Assembly (NCBI GenBank): GCA_013398055.1
Contig: VZRS01009544.1
Span: 186,001 to 250,000 of the forward strand
Reading direction: 5' to 3'
Length of the DNA stretch: 64,000 nt
Source: Ifrita kowaldi
Taxonomy: Eukaryota; Chordata; Aves; Passeriformes; Cinclosomatidae
This document shows positions 23,835 to 35,494 of this stretch, piece by piece. The translations under genes were made by a program, and so were the position numbers. Each line of letters begins with the position of its first letter. Position 1 is the stretch's first letter. The notes under the pieces were generated by a model. It ran no database searches, was not told where the DNA came from, and was given only the letters and a program-made list of their open reading frames with translations.

Positions 23835-24265
23835 CAAGTTAAACCAAACCCCTCAGCCGCTCCTCATTCCTTGTATGTGTCAGCCCCCCAGCCGCCTTGG
23901 TATCTTTGCACTGGGTACTGTCCCTTGCTAATCTGTCTCTGGGGATGTAACGCTGGGGAGCTGAAAACTGGACACTGCAGACATGGATTCACAAGGGCTG
24001 AGTGGAGCAGACTAATTGTGGTTCTGGACCAAATAGCTACTGCAGTCCAGGATGTGATGAGCCTTTTGCTCTGCAAGAGCATTGTCTGGACTCCTGTTCA
24101 GCTTCTAGTGTACCAGGACCACCAGACCATTTAGAGATTTTCTCCCTACCAGCCAGTCTCCACCCTGGGTTCATTCCCTCCCAGCGCAGACCTTTGCATT
24201 TCTCTTTGCTACATTTCTTGAGATACTTGTCAGCCTGCACATCAAGGTCCCTTAAGGCAGTCCTA
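23835..24265 (-). mobile_element. CR1 LINE, old ORF2 fragment
   Basis: The plus strand follows the antisense of a CR1 ORF2 C-terminal half. Recognisable blocks are CAGCCGCTCCTCATTC, CTGAAAACTGGACACTGCAG, the GATGTGATGAGCC region and GCAGACCTTTGCATTT. It is well diverged, lacks the 3' tail, and has many indels, so it is an old subfamily. Confidence 0.75.
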
Positions 24266-27200
24266 CCCTTTTGTGAGTCAACAACTTCAGATAATAATTC
24301 ATTGATATTATCGTATGAAATTCACCTTCATAATTGGCACTCATTCCTAAAAATAACTCACACAATTAATTGTGAGTTATTTAACCTGTGAGAGGTCAGT
24401 ATTCTGTGATGTGTATGTCTCCAGGATTAAAGATATTCCCAATTTCTTATTGTTCCCTCATTGTTCAAATAAATTAATAAAAATCAATAACTTTCTTATG
24501 CTCTGGTCTGTTAGCTCGGAATGACAGTAGGGTCAATTGAAGTCTTCCCACTCATTAGGTTTCCATTGTCAGATATTTGCCAAGGGTTCGGCCACAGTTT
24601 CTTGGTTTGTGTTTATAGCACCGGAAACTCCCAGGTGGTCTCTCTATCCAATTATCCACCAGGCTGGTATTGGCTTCTGTGATGAGTTGGAGGTATCACA
24701 CTTCAGTCTGGTACAGCCGAAGGCAAAATGCACTAATATGAAACATTCTATTTCAACAGTTTGTTGAGCAATACGTGTTTCCCAACTTCCTTTTTTTGGA
24801 CTGCCAAATAATTTTTAGAATGGGAAATTTATTAAAACTTAGGTTTAGTTTGGTGAAGACCCTCAAAGTTTTATATCCAACAGAAACTGCATTGGTGATC
24901 TTCCTAGGAACATTCTACTTACAGTTTCAAAAAAAAAAAGTCCATAAAACAACAGAAGAATAAAAATTGGTCTCAGTTTCCACCATGATGCTACTTTGAT
25001 GGTTAGTAGCATTCTGTATCTTCTTTTTCTTTCTGTACCACTTACTGCAGACTTTTCTAAATTTCTTTCAAAATGCGGTGTGAGGAGAGAGACAAGTGGC
25101 AGAAAATTCAACCAGGTGAGTTTGTGGAGGAGAAAATATGTGAGAGAAGGATGATGGAAAAGTGTCACAGTATAAATCTCTCCTCATGTGTGTATGGGCC
25201 ACAACAGATGGGAGCTGCTGTCACCATCACTGATAATGTTTACCATCTGCACAATGACAGGACCCAAATGAGAAAATTTGGAAGCTCTGACGTAGAGAAA
25301 AAGGACACCAGACAGCATGTTTAAGCCACAGTGCAGTCATAATAACTGACATAAAGGTTGATCAGAGAGCAGGACCTGGAGTGTAAATAAAGTACACAAT
25401 ATTACCATTGCATGAGATCCACTCTTCAGACCAGAACCTCTTACTTCTCAGGCAACCTTAGCAAATTGAATAATAAACCCTAAATCAGGGCTATTTTATA
25501 CTAAGTAGATTCAAAGAAATAGTGTTCTTTCACAAAGGACTGTGACAGACTGCTTGCATTGTGCAGATTTTCCCCAGTCTTCCAAGAAATGGGCACTACT
25601 GGAACCCTAATTTTAATTATTTTTACCGGTAGAATTTCAGGAACCTGTAGGGGTCTGTAGTAAGGAGACTTCACCCTGAAATCATGCTGAAGCAGTCACA
25701 GCTGCCAGCAGTTAGATCTGTTAGGATGGACTCTTCTGAAGTTGCTGTTGGCTCATCACAACAAATCACTGTGTGTCCAAGATTCTTCTATGTGCTGGTG
25801 TTACAAACTCTGTGGGCAAGGAACGGGGGCAGGGGGCTGCTTTCTAGTACTTATTTCTCTTAAGAAAAATTCAACAAGGGATTATTACTTCTATTTATCA
25901 CTCACGTAGAGGAAGATCACCTCCCTCTTATTTCCTTGATTTGGCTGCTAGATGGCACAAAAAAGTCTCAGTCTATTAATTTTGTTTGCATTTGAACTGA
26001 GATTTAAAAAAAAAAGGCTAAAGTACGAAGACTTAGCGGAAAACTAGGAGACAGGGCTTTGTAATACAGCAGGAACGTGGTATATTCAACCATGTGGCAA
26101 TATGAAGGATAAAGTAAAGTTCTGTTGCAGACATACATTTGTTTCTTTTTCTCACCAGCTTCAAAACATTCTTCAAATTCATCGAAAACACTTCTCAAAA
26201 TCTCTAGTGACTATATTCTGTCTACCTAAAAAGCAAATTCTCATTGGTTGAGAGAACATTATCAACTTGCAAAATAAAACAAAAGAGAACTTTCATAACT
26301 GCACTAGTACTTCTTATCCCATAAAGGCAGCAAGAGTTTTACCTTCTGGGCACCACCAGTTAGGAGGTTGTGCAGATCTCAGGCAAAAAATTGCAACCAG
26401 AGCCTCTATGTGTTTATCACAGTTCCTTAATTGAGACAGAGGTCAGACTATGCTCTGCACCATTTGTCTTTGTTAGAAGTTCTGCAGAAGTCAGGTCATT
26501 AGACATTTCTGGATTGTTTTTTGCATACCTTGGATGTTGTAGACAGCCAATTACATCCATCCAGGTAGTTATGCTATAAAAGGACCATTATGGCCCTGTT
26601 CCCAGTTTGAACTCTCTCAGCAGCTTCTTCCTTTCTTAGCCTTGAGGTAAGGGAAATTTTTTCCAAGAGACTTATGAGAGCCTGTATCTGACTTCACCCC
26701 AATCTTTGAAACAGGACTACTTTCTGAACTAGATTTCCTTGAAAAACATCTCAGGGTTTTCCCATGGCAGGGCTCTAACATAATACAGACGAAAGCAAGC
26801 AAACACACTGCTCAGGCCTTGATCTCCCACTTACATGCATAATTAATTTCACATGGAAAAATATTTCCATTGATTTAGGACTCTTCATAAGCAGAATGTG
26901 CAGTTCATATGTATTTGTAGAACTGGGGGTCATACACTGTACACAACCGAACACCGTCGTTATTATTGGGAAAATATTGAAGTAAAGGCCTGGAGACTTG
27001 AGTATGAAAAGAAAAAGAAATTTTTATGATTTATAGTGTGGAAGCCTTTTCTAGGCTCAAGAAGAATCAAAAAGTAATGATTTTCTGGCTATTGACACAC
27101 AGGCTTTGTGCTTTGCCAGGTCACCTCTTCAACAATATTGGCTAATCCAAAACATTTTGAAATTTCCCATTCTCTAAATTACTCCAATCTAAACAGATCA

Positions 27201-28689
27201 GTGATTAACTTTAAATCTGCATTCCAAATGGCATGGTCCTCCAGCTCTTTAGTTAAGTTTTCTCTTTGCAAAGGAATTCTTATTTGCTTTTATTGCAATG
27301 TTACATTATTTTTGGTCTAGATGTGAATGCTATTTAAGCATTTAAAAATTAACCCGCTGTTTGGAACAAGAGGGGTAGAAGTTCTGGACACTCTCAGTCC
27401 CTTTGTCTGACTCCGTAGACCATATGTCTGACTATCATAGACCATAGGGGCTGTGTAAATTCCAACTGCTTGATCAGCTTGAAAAAGCTATTGGTATCCT
27501 GGCAAAAACTTCACTTAAATATGTGCACTTAATAAAACTTTCATAATGAGAGCAATTAAAATTCTATTATGTCAGAGTTCTGAGCAGGCAGCCATGCCTT
27601 ATTTTTACCTCTATAGGAGTGACACAATTCATAACTTCAATGCCCACTTTTCACTGCAGAGAGCAAGCTGTTTAATGCTGTCAACAACACCGGGTTCCCC
27701 TCCGGCATCTGCACTATTGGCCAACACATATAAACAAAGCAGCTCAGGTCATGCTTCCTGCTCATTCAAAATAAGGCATACCAGGCATGAACTCTTTTGC
27801 CCTACTTGTACTGAGCTCCATAACTTAAAAAAAATAAAAAAGAATCATTTTTTCCAACATTTGTTGCAATTCTTATGCCGGGAGAATGCATTCATATGTA
27901 AGTATGACGCATAAAGGAGTACTCCCTTGATCAAGGAGATCAGTATTTGAGGTGAACGGGTATGAATCTACTGAACATAGGCTAACATGAGTACACTAAA
28001 CAACATTACTAAGCTAATGCAAACTAAAATACAGGCTTTTTTCTCTAGTGATACTTCCATCGGTACTAGCAGCTGTATGAGGAATAAATTAATGAATTTT
28101 GTTGCATTACTTGAAATGTCTGGATTCTTTCACAGACAGTTTTTGCACTTGTCTAAATCGCCAGTGAGGTTCATTGGGAAATACAGTCGCCACACCAATA
28201 GTCCTTCCTACTAACTTCTTAATATTCATCAGTTTCCAAATATACCCTCCTAACCGTCTTCCATTTTAGAACCCTAACCTCTGCGAAAGACGTGAAGAAA
28301 TAGTAACAAAAGGCTTTTCAGCTTTCTTTGAGAAGAATAGTCACTAATCCTCTATCATTTTTAGCTACTCTAAGGTAAATGCTTTAATTTCTAGCTAAAG
28401 AGAACTACAGAGGTTAAACAGGAAGGTCAAAATCAACATGTGAATCACTACAGAAAAGTTCAAATTTAAAAAAATTAATTTCATTCTTCTTGGCGCTTAT
28501 CAGTGGAAAGCTGTGCCACCTTGAGTTTTGAAAAGTATCTGTGATTTCTGGTGAGCTGCACAGTCTATTCATATGAGGTTTTCCTACCTAACAGCATCAG
28601 ATCACAGAAACAGAAATGTTTCTGAAACAAATCTCTTCAAGTCTCAAAATCTTATTCAGAGAGAAATAATTGCCAGTACTAGATCAGGC
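24266..28689. other. AT-rich sequence, no gene identified
   Basis: Small structures only: an imperfect palindrome at 24351-24382 (AAATAACTCAC against its complement, with a 2-base bulge) and a 21/22-bp tandem pair at 27404-27424 and 27425-27446. None of the short open frames resembles a known protein. Confidence 0.5.
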
Positions 28690-29238
28690 CTGGCATAGCT
28701 TTGTCTAGCCAAGGCTTGAAAACTCCCCTGAATGGAAACTCGATCAGGTTTCTGGGTGATCTAGGCCTGTTTCTCCAACCTCTCAAACTGAACTCTGTGC
28801 TGTTTTCTCATATCATCTGCCACTACTGTAAAGATGTAAGATCCACACCTTTACAACTGCCATTCAAGTATTTGTAGGCTGCTGCCAGACTATCCCTTAG
28901 CTCCCTTTTTCCACGCTCAATGAGCCAGCTGTCCTAACCCCTTTGCAAAGGCCCTCTGTTCAAAATCCCCGACCACTGAAGAAGGAAGGCTTCCTTCATA
29001 CTCTTGGCATTTCTCAACATCCACTTGAAAGGGGTACTTAAAACAGGTTGCTGCGTTCAATATGTAGTCTCACCAGAGCCACGCAGAGGGTTATAATAAA
29101 TTCCTCCAATTGTTTGACCACACCTTCCTAATGTGTGCCGTAGCCCATTATCCACTTCTCCTTGTTCATAATGGCAGTGCACTTTTGTTTCTTATTCCAG
29201 TAGTTTTTCAGAAAATCCTTTGGTGTCCCTGTGGAAAA
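28690..29238 (-). mobile_element. Old CR1 LINE, part 1 of 3 (ORF2 C-terminal side)
   Basis: Antisense CR1 blocks are seen in order: the GTAAGATCCACACC stretch, TTTACAACTGCCATTCAAG, TTGTAGGCTGCTGCCAGAC, then GTCTCACCAGAGCC and GCAGAGGG. The reading stops around 29238, where a plus-strand CR1 begins. It resumes at 29781 at the next expected point in the CR1 sequence, so this is one interrupted copy. Confidence 0.8.
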
Positions 29239-29239
29239 G

Positions 29240-29780
29240 AAACTGATAATGAGTCAGTAGTGTGCGCATGCAGCAAAGGAAGACAGCCAACTTTTGGGCT
29301 GTATTTAAAGAGTTTAGCCAACAGTCAAGGGAAGTGACTATTCCCTCTTTCCAGCTCTGTGAGGCCACATGTTTTGTGTCCTGTTTTGGGTTCACTCCAG
29401 TACAAGAAAGACGTGGCTTTGGGATCACTCCAGTAGGAGAGTCACCAAGGTGGTTGGGAGGCTGAAGCACAGGATGTTCAGAGAGAAACTGAGGGAGTTG
29501 AGTTTGGTCAGTACGGAGAAAGAGGCTGTGGGAGATACTATTGCTACCTACAATGTACTGGGAGAGTGTAGAGAGAATAGGGCCACTCTTCTCTGAGGTG
29601 CAGGAAGGAAAACACAGAAATTGCAACTCAGTGTAAGGGAAATTCCTAACATGAGGGTAGACAAACAACATATCAAGTTGAGATGTGGAGGTATTCAAAA
29701 TACAGTAAGACAAGGCTTTGAATAACCTGATCAAATGGCCAAAGATTCAACAAGTCAACCTCCAGAGACTTTTTCAACCT
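29240..29780 (+). mobile_element. CR1 LINE inserted into an older CR1
   Basis: Sense CR1 blocks are AATGAGTCAGTAGTGTGCGC, GGGAAGTGACTATTCCCTC, GTGAGGCCACATG and CCAGTACAAGAAAGACG, then a GAAACTGAGGGAGTTGAG block and a terminal CCTCCAGAGAC...TTCAACCTA. It has internal deletions and lacks a clear octamer tail. The 180-codon minus-strand frame across it (29192-29734) is antisense shadow. Confidence 0.8.
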
Positions 29781-30236
29781 ACGTGAGTCAGTAATTATTT
29801 CTCCTTCACTGTATTCCCAAGGACTCCTGCAGCAAGGCTTCTACTCAGCCAGTCTGTTCCCAGCCTTCCAGGTGCAGATATTTGTTCTTTTTGTTGAAAT
29901 TCATGCTAGTACAATCCTCAAGTTTCTCAAGGTCAGTCTGAAAATAAACTGTGTCCTTTGCTGTATCAGCAGCTCCTTCCTATCTTAATGATGCCTGAAA
30001 ATTTGCTGAACAGTGCTTTCTGCTTTATGATGCCGGTCACTGATAAAAATACTGAGGAACATCAGCTCCATTATCAACCCTGGAATACTTTGCTTGTTAC
30101 TGACCACCACCTGAACACAGCCACTTCAACTCACCCAATGGTCTGGTAACCCAGCCCATCCTTTCTCCGCTTCCAGATAAGAGGTCTGGGGTCAGAAACC
30201 TTGCTAAAGGCATATCCACCCCTCTCCCCTCATTCT
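29781..30236 (-). mobile_element. Old CR1 LINE, part 2 of 3
   Basis: Antisense ORF2 blocks continue from 29238: CAGCCAGTCTGTTCCCAGCC, CCAGGTGCAGATATTTGTTC, TTGTTGAAATTCATGC, CAAGTTTCTCAAGGTCAG, then the AAATACTGAGGAACATCAG region and AACCTTGCTAAAGGCA. It runs up to the target duplication of the LTR that follows. Confidence 0.78.
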
Positions 30237-30875
30237 CATAACTGTTGGGGTGTGTTCTGGCAGAGCATCCCCCTGGTCGCTCCAGAGACCACCTCTTGTC
30301 AGTCCCGACAGGGCTCTCCCCTGGATTGACGAGTCAGCATCGGAGGGTGGATCTCTGGGCAGTTCCCAAGTGTAAGCATCAAGCCCCCCAAAAAACTAGC
30401 CATGCCTCTTCTTCCAGAACCTTCCAAGCATTTAGACATCCCATAGGTGCATGCTGACTGTTTCCTCCCTTGTTATCACCCCGTTGGTTGATTGCACCCT
30501 GGTTCCTCCCAGTCCCCCCTTTCCCTTTGGTTCTCGTCCTGAACTCCACCCTGATTTCCTCCCCTTAAAACCCTCGGCCCGAGCCCTCTCCGGGGGATAT
30601 CTCTTCCGCCCGGATCCGGTTAATAAAACCTGCGGTGGTCCAAGGAAGGATATCTCTCCTCGTTCGTTCTTTACCTCCGGGATCTTCGGGCTTTCACCAC
30701 CTCCTCCTCTGCCCTGAGGAGAGCGTGCTTGCTGCCCGCTTGCATGACGCCCCAGCGGCGGTGGCTGCCGACCGAAGCGGCACAGTTCGTGTCTGCAGGC
30801 TGGACCCTGGGCCGACTGCCTGGCCTTGACGAAGGGGTCTGGGGGCAACTAGCCCCGATCGCCGTGTCACATAAC
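30237..30875 (+). mobile_element. Solo ERVK-type LTR with exact 6-bp target duplication
   Basis: The LTR proper is 30243-30869 (627 bp), starting TGTTGGGGTG and ending CCGTGTCA. It is flanked by identical CATAAC at 30237-30242 and 30870-30875. The 6-bp duplication and TG...CA ends indicate an ERVK-class insertion reduced to a solo LTR. It is GC-rich with many CpGs, has a TTAAAA-type box near 30565 and an AATAAA signal at 30622-30627. The duplication is exact and the CpGs are not much decayed, so the insertion looks younger than the CR1 it split. Open frames of 138 and 117 codons in and across it are not genes. Confidence 0.93.
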
Positions 30876-32360
30876 CAGTCGTTTCACTACAGAAAGCAAT
30901 CAGGATGTCTGTTTCTGATTACCTCCTTGTCCCGTTTGAGTTTAGAAATGGATTCCAAGAGAAGATCGTGCACTGCAATCTATGCAGGGACTGAGGTAAG
31001 CCAGCAGCTGACAGCCTTCCAGATCCTATTTTTTGCCATTCTTGAATATGACTTTATTGTTTGCTTTTTCCATTCATCATGATTTTTCACAGACAATACA
31101 CAGCAGCCATGGAATCACAACAGCCAGGACGGCAACTACAGCAGCTAACTTTTCCAACACCTTTAGGTCAATACCAGGAATATGAATATGTCCGGATAAA
31201 GTGGTTTCTGGCTTGTTCACACAGCACTGGCTCCTTCCCAAACTGTTCTGATACCTGCAGGGATCAAGGAGAATGTTCTGCCTGTGATACGAAAGGTGAA
31301 AAAGGCCCTGAGTACTTCGGCTTTTTCCATATCACTCACACTGTGTTGTCTCTTACACGCCAGCAGCCTCAGATCTTTCCTTTACAATTTGTCCTTCTTG
31401 CTCAATATAATGAAGCTATTTTTAGCTTTAGGGTTTTGACTTTCCTGATTTTGTCCCTAAGTACCTTATTGATCCTTTTATATTCTTCCTTTGTGGCCTG
31501 TTTTTGTTTCCATTTCAAACATCTTCACTGTTTGCATTTCAGTTCATCAAGAGGCACCCTTTGCAGGCAAGCTGGTCTTGTTCTGAAACTTCCTCTTTTC
31601 CCACATAAAAGGATGCCTTGATCCATCAGTGAGTTCACTGTGAAGGAGTCATCCAGCTCTGTTGGGTACGCTGCCACTGCATGGCTGCTTCGCAGAGGAC
31701 TTTGCTTAGCAATTCCTTGAATAATCAGGTCTGTTTCTGAAAGTCTAGAGCCCTAGCTCTGCAGCTTTATTTCCAGACTTCCTCCAAATCCTGAGCTTCA
31801 TTGCCTTGTGCTCCCTGCAGCTTAAGATGCCACTAGTGTCTGTGTTTTTCAGTCCTTCTCAGTCTGTGGGCAGTAAGTCCTACAGAGCAACACCCCCGGA
31901 AGGCCTCTCTAACATTTGCATTGGAAATGTCACCCACGCAGTCCAGCCTTGGGCTGTCTGCATGAAGCCACACTGACCTCATAGCAGTTGTCTGGACAGC
32001 TGAGACCACCCATAAAAAACAGGTGCCTGCAGGTGGGAGGTTTCCACTGGGTGTTTGGAGAAGGCCTCTTCCCCTGTTTCCTATCAATCAGGTCTGTGGC
32101 AGACTTCCAAGATGTCCTTAGTCTTACCTTTCCTCTCTGAAGCTGATGCAGAAGCTTTCAATTTAGCATGTGTCTAGTTTTGCCCTATTGAGCCTTGTGA
32201 ACATAAAAGATAGCCTGCTCCTTATTTTCTCTGGATATCACTCCTCAATGGCCTGTTTGCTCCATGGGTTGCCTTCCTAGCATATTCCCTGTCTGATGCG
32301 AACAGCCCCTGATTGAGACTGGCCCCACCTTTTGTCTCCTCAAACCTTGATCTCCTTGTT
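30876..32360 (-). mobile_element. Old CR1 LINE, part 3 of 3 (ORF2 upstream side)
   Basis: Antisense ORF2 blocks resume immediately after the LTR: CACTACAGAAAGCAATCAGG, AGAAATGGATTCCAAGAGAA, CAGGGACTGAGGTAAGCC, TGACAGCCTTCCAGATCC, then CTGATTTTGTCCCTAAGTAC, TTCCTTTGTGGCCTG and AGGTCTGTTTCTGAAAGTC. Similarity fades after about 31800, so the right edge is approximate. The 186-codon plus-strand frame at 31061-31621 is antisense to the LINE. With parts 1 and 2 this makes roughly 2.5 kb of one ancient CR1 copy. Confidence 0.7.
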
Positions 32361-34915
32361 CATCAAGAGAGGTCACTAAAGGCACCAAGGGCAGTGAAAC
32401 ATTCTAGTTATTTAAATGATGGCATATAAAAGTAGTAACCAGTGAATACCCTATGCACAGTTATTCTCAGGAGTAAATGGGATTTTTAAAGCATACTAAA
32501 ACACCTGATATTTGCATAGAGTTGCATATTGACATAAGCTGCAGAGGTAAATTAGAGGCATTCAGCTTGGAATCTTCAGCTCAAATTTGTGGTCTTCATC
32601 CCTGGATCCATAATATGACTTCAGGGCTTGTGTTCCTTGTGCTAAGTTTTCAGATTCATGTAACTAACAGCTTACTTACGGTGTCATGCTAAGATCTTAA
32701 ACCTTTTTTCTACTAAATTCTACTACTTTAGGCTGGAGAAAGATCAACTTTATTTGTCTTTATTTTAGCTGTTGCGGCTCTTTCAACTGCCAGATTCTTT
32801 GCATTTCCATTTAACATTATTCACGATAATACTAAGCATTTGTATGAGCATCCATGGATGAATTATCTTACAGTCAGTATGTAGCTTTATTTACAGCAAC
32901 TGACATAATTTTACTTTTTTTTTTTAGTTTAAAATTTTAAAATATTTCTCTTTTCCTTTAGCAATTATATTGTGCTCTACAACAAACTACAGTAAAAAAT
33001 TGTAAGTCATATTAAAATGCACTGGTTTCCTAAATTTAATGTAAAACATTTGGACTTCATTTTCTTCCAGACACATTAAGTTTTTATGACTTCTTTTTGA
33101 AGGATTGTCCTGTGCTCCATAATTCATATTTGTTTCTGCCCTGGCACATTATTCATTTACCAATAAATTTATTATAAGATTTATTTTGGAATTCTTGTAT
33201 TTTGGTGGGTTTTTTAAATTATTTTCTGAGTTCATCTAGGAATTCAAATTAATGCCAGACAAACATAAGCAATTATCTGGAAGTTAATCCAAAGATAAAT
33301 GCTCAAGTGTAAGCAGAGTGCAGTATTTCACTCTTCTATGGTGTTCAAAAAGAGTATATAACAGCAAACTTGTATTGAGATGTCCATTTTTCTATTATTT
33401 CATTTCACGTTTGAAAAATAAAATTATTACTTCAATAAAAAATTAATATTTTCTTCAGGCATTCTTTTTAGTAACAAAAATTAGGTGCCATCCAATCCTA
33501 TAGAAAATATTTCTAGATTTACATTAAGTCACTATCCGAGGCACAAAAACTACTTGCGGAAAACTAAATTAGAGTTTCCATCACACAAAAAATCCCCCAC
33601 CTTTTAGTTTCTCATAAAGTCTAAGGTTTTTAAGAGGTGGCTGAAGGCAGCTTCTATTAGAAGCATTGGCACTTACCATCACTATGGACCTCATCACACA
33701 TCTGTAACAGTCAGTTTGCTTTGAAACTCTTGACCACATGTGGTTTACAGTCAGCCTCCAGCTTCTGGAGTTAAGGTTGTTGTTAGAAAAAAATAGTGTT
33801 AGAAAGCTTTGTTCTTAGATGCCAAAAATGGGTTTTGCGTGATCTGTTTCTAAACAGAATTCTGCACCTGCATCTGCCACCAGCACTCCTTGTGACTGTA
33901 TTTGCTGGAAAATAAATCTCTTTTATCTGCCTGCTTGCAGTGCATCCTCTTTATGGCAGTGATCATAACTTCTGTGATGTAAGAATGCAGCCGGTGCATA
34001 AAACAGAGCTCACTGATCCACAGTTCAGCAGGAATTTGACAGAATAAATACAACTCTTCTTTCTTTCAGATCCATGTTGAATACAAGGCCCAAATTGTAA
34101 AACTTCAGAAAACTGTATCAATGGATAAATTTAAGCCACATCAAATTAGATATTTTCCAGCTCCTGACCCTGAACCTTTTGTTAAAACTTGAACTCTGAA
34201 AACCAAATTATTTTTAGCTTCAAAACCCCTGGCTAATTTATTTCCATTTTGCGTGTCTTTGTACTTCCAGTTTCTGGCAACTTCTACAAGTAAGAATGCC
34301 AAAGTCCTCCATTCAAATTGTATCCTTAGCCTAGTGAAAAGGGGAAAACACTCACAATCATGCAAAACAGTCTTTCCTCATGAGTTTTCTGTTCTCATGA
34401 ACTTTGTAGGCCAATTCTAGAAATACAAAAGTTCATCATGTAAGAGACATCAGATAAGGAACCAAACTTCTGGGATTCACCCATTTGTCACTAATTCCTC
34501 TTCCTTCTGGCAAAAAAAAGCAAGACTGCTGTAGGAAAGAAAAAATGTAAGAAAGGGAGAAAAGCCCAGAAATTTAAAAAAAAAAATATTAAGAGAAGAT
34601 CCATGAACAGACTGAAAAGGAAGTCCTGAAGAAAAATAATGACAATAGGCTGGGCGGAGCTCCATTCAGGAGGTGAACTACAGAGAAGAAAAGTGGGATA
34701 GGATGGGCATCTAATTGGATATAGACATGTGCTTTGTCTTAGAAGCTGAAACAACTACCTTAACCTGAGCACTTCAGTTCAGACAGCCAAAGCTGAGGCG
34801 AGCATTACCTAAATACTTACTTTCTTGTCACCTTCTGCATTCTTTTGTGTACATCAGTAATTCTTTTGCTCTACAATACTGGTAGTATTTTAGGATCCTC
34901 ATTTTTATGCACAGG
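32361..34915. other. AT-rich sequence, no gene identified
   Basis: Very AT-rich, especially 32690-33480, with poly-T and poly-A words. Nothing coding or repetitive was recognised. Confidence 0.5.
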
Positions 34916-35494
34916 TGTGCTGGTTTTAGTTCGGGTACAGTTTATTTTCTTCATAGTGGCTGGTATGGGGCTGTGTTTTGGATTTGTGCTGAACACAGGG
35001 TTGATAATATAGAGATGGTTTTGTTATTGCTGAGCAGAGCTTACCCAGAGCCAAGGCCTTCTCTGCCTTTTGTACTCCCATACTGGGAAAGGGGCAGGAG
35101 ACCTTGGGAAGAGACAAAGTCAGGGCAGGTGGCCCAAACTGACGAAAGGGATATTCTGGACCATGTGACATCATGCTTAGTATACAAATTGAAGTACCAA
35201 AGGAAGATGGGGAACATTTGTACTGATGACATTTGTCTTCCTAAGTCACCATTACACACAAGGGGCCCTGCTCTCCTGGAGAGGGTTGAACACCTGCCTG
35301 CCCATGGGAAGCAGGGAATTAATTCCTTATTTTGCTTTGCTTGTGCGCATAGGTTTTGCTTTTCCTATTAAGCTATGTTTTTATTTCAACCCATGAGTTT
35401 TCTCACTTTTACCCTTCCAATTTTCACCCTGATCTCACTGCTGGGATCGAGCTGAGTGTGAGGATTGGCTCCTGGCTGGGGTAAAACTGGGACA
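34916..35494 (+). mobile_element. Avian ERVL-like LTR, nearly complete
   Basis: A 579-bp LTR of the same common bird family as 16992-17479. It starts TGTGCTGGTTTTAG and ends GGGGTAAAACTGGGACA. In order it has GATTTGTGCTGAACACAGGG, TTATTGCTGAGCAGAGCTTA, a CRE-like TGACATCA (35166-35173), a TATACAAA box (35181-35188), CTGGAGAGGGTTGAACACCT and CCTATTAAGC in place of the usual ATTAAA signal. No primer binding site follows it, so it is a solo LTR. A clear 5-bp duplication is not seen (ACAGG left, AGAAG right). The 154-codon plus frame and the minus frames over it are artefacts. Confidence 0.88.
35166..35173 (+). promoter_or_regulatory. CRE-like site (TGACATCA) in LTR promoter
   Basis: One base from the perfect CRE found in LTR B, and 7 bases before the TATACAAA box, the same spacing as in LTR B. 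Confidence 0.45.

Noticed and set aside
29192..29734. 180-codon minus-strand frame
   Set aside because: It is antisense to the plus-strand CR1 and spans the CR1/CR1 boundary.
31061..31621. 186-codon plus-strand frame
   Set aside because: It is antisense to an ancient minus-strand CR1; its Phe/Leu/Ser bias is what antisense LINE sequence gives.
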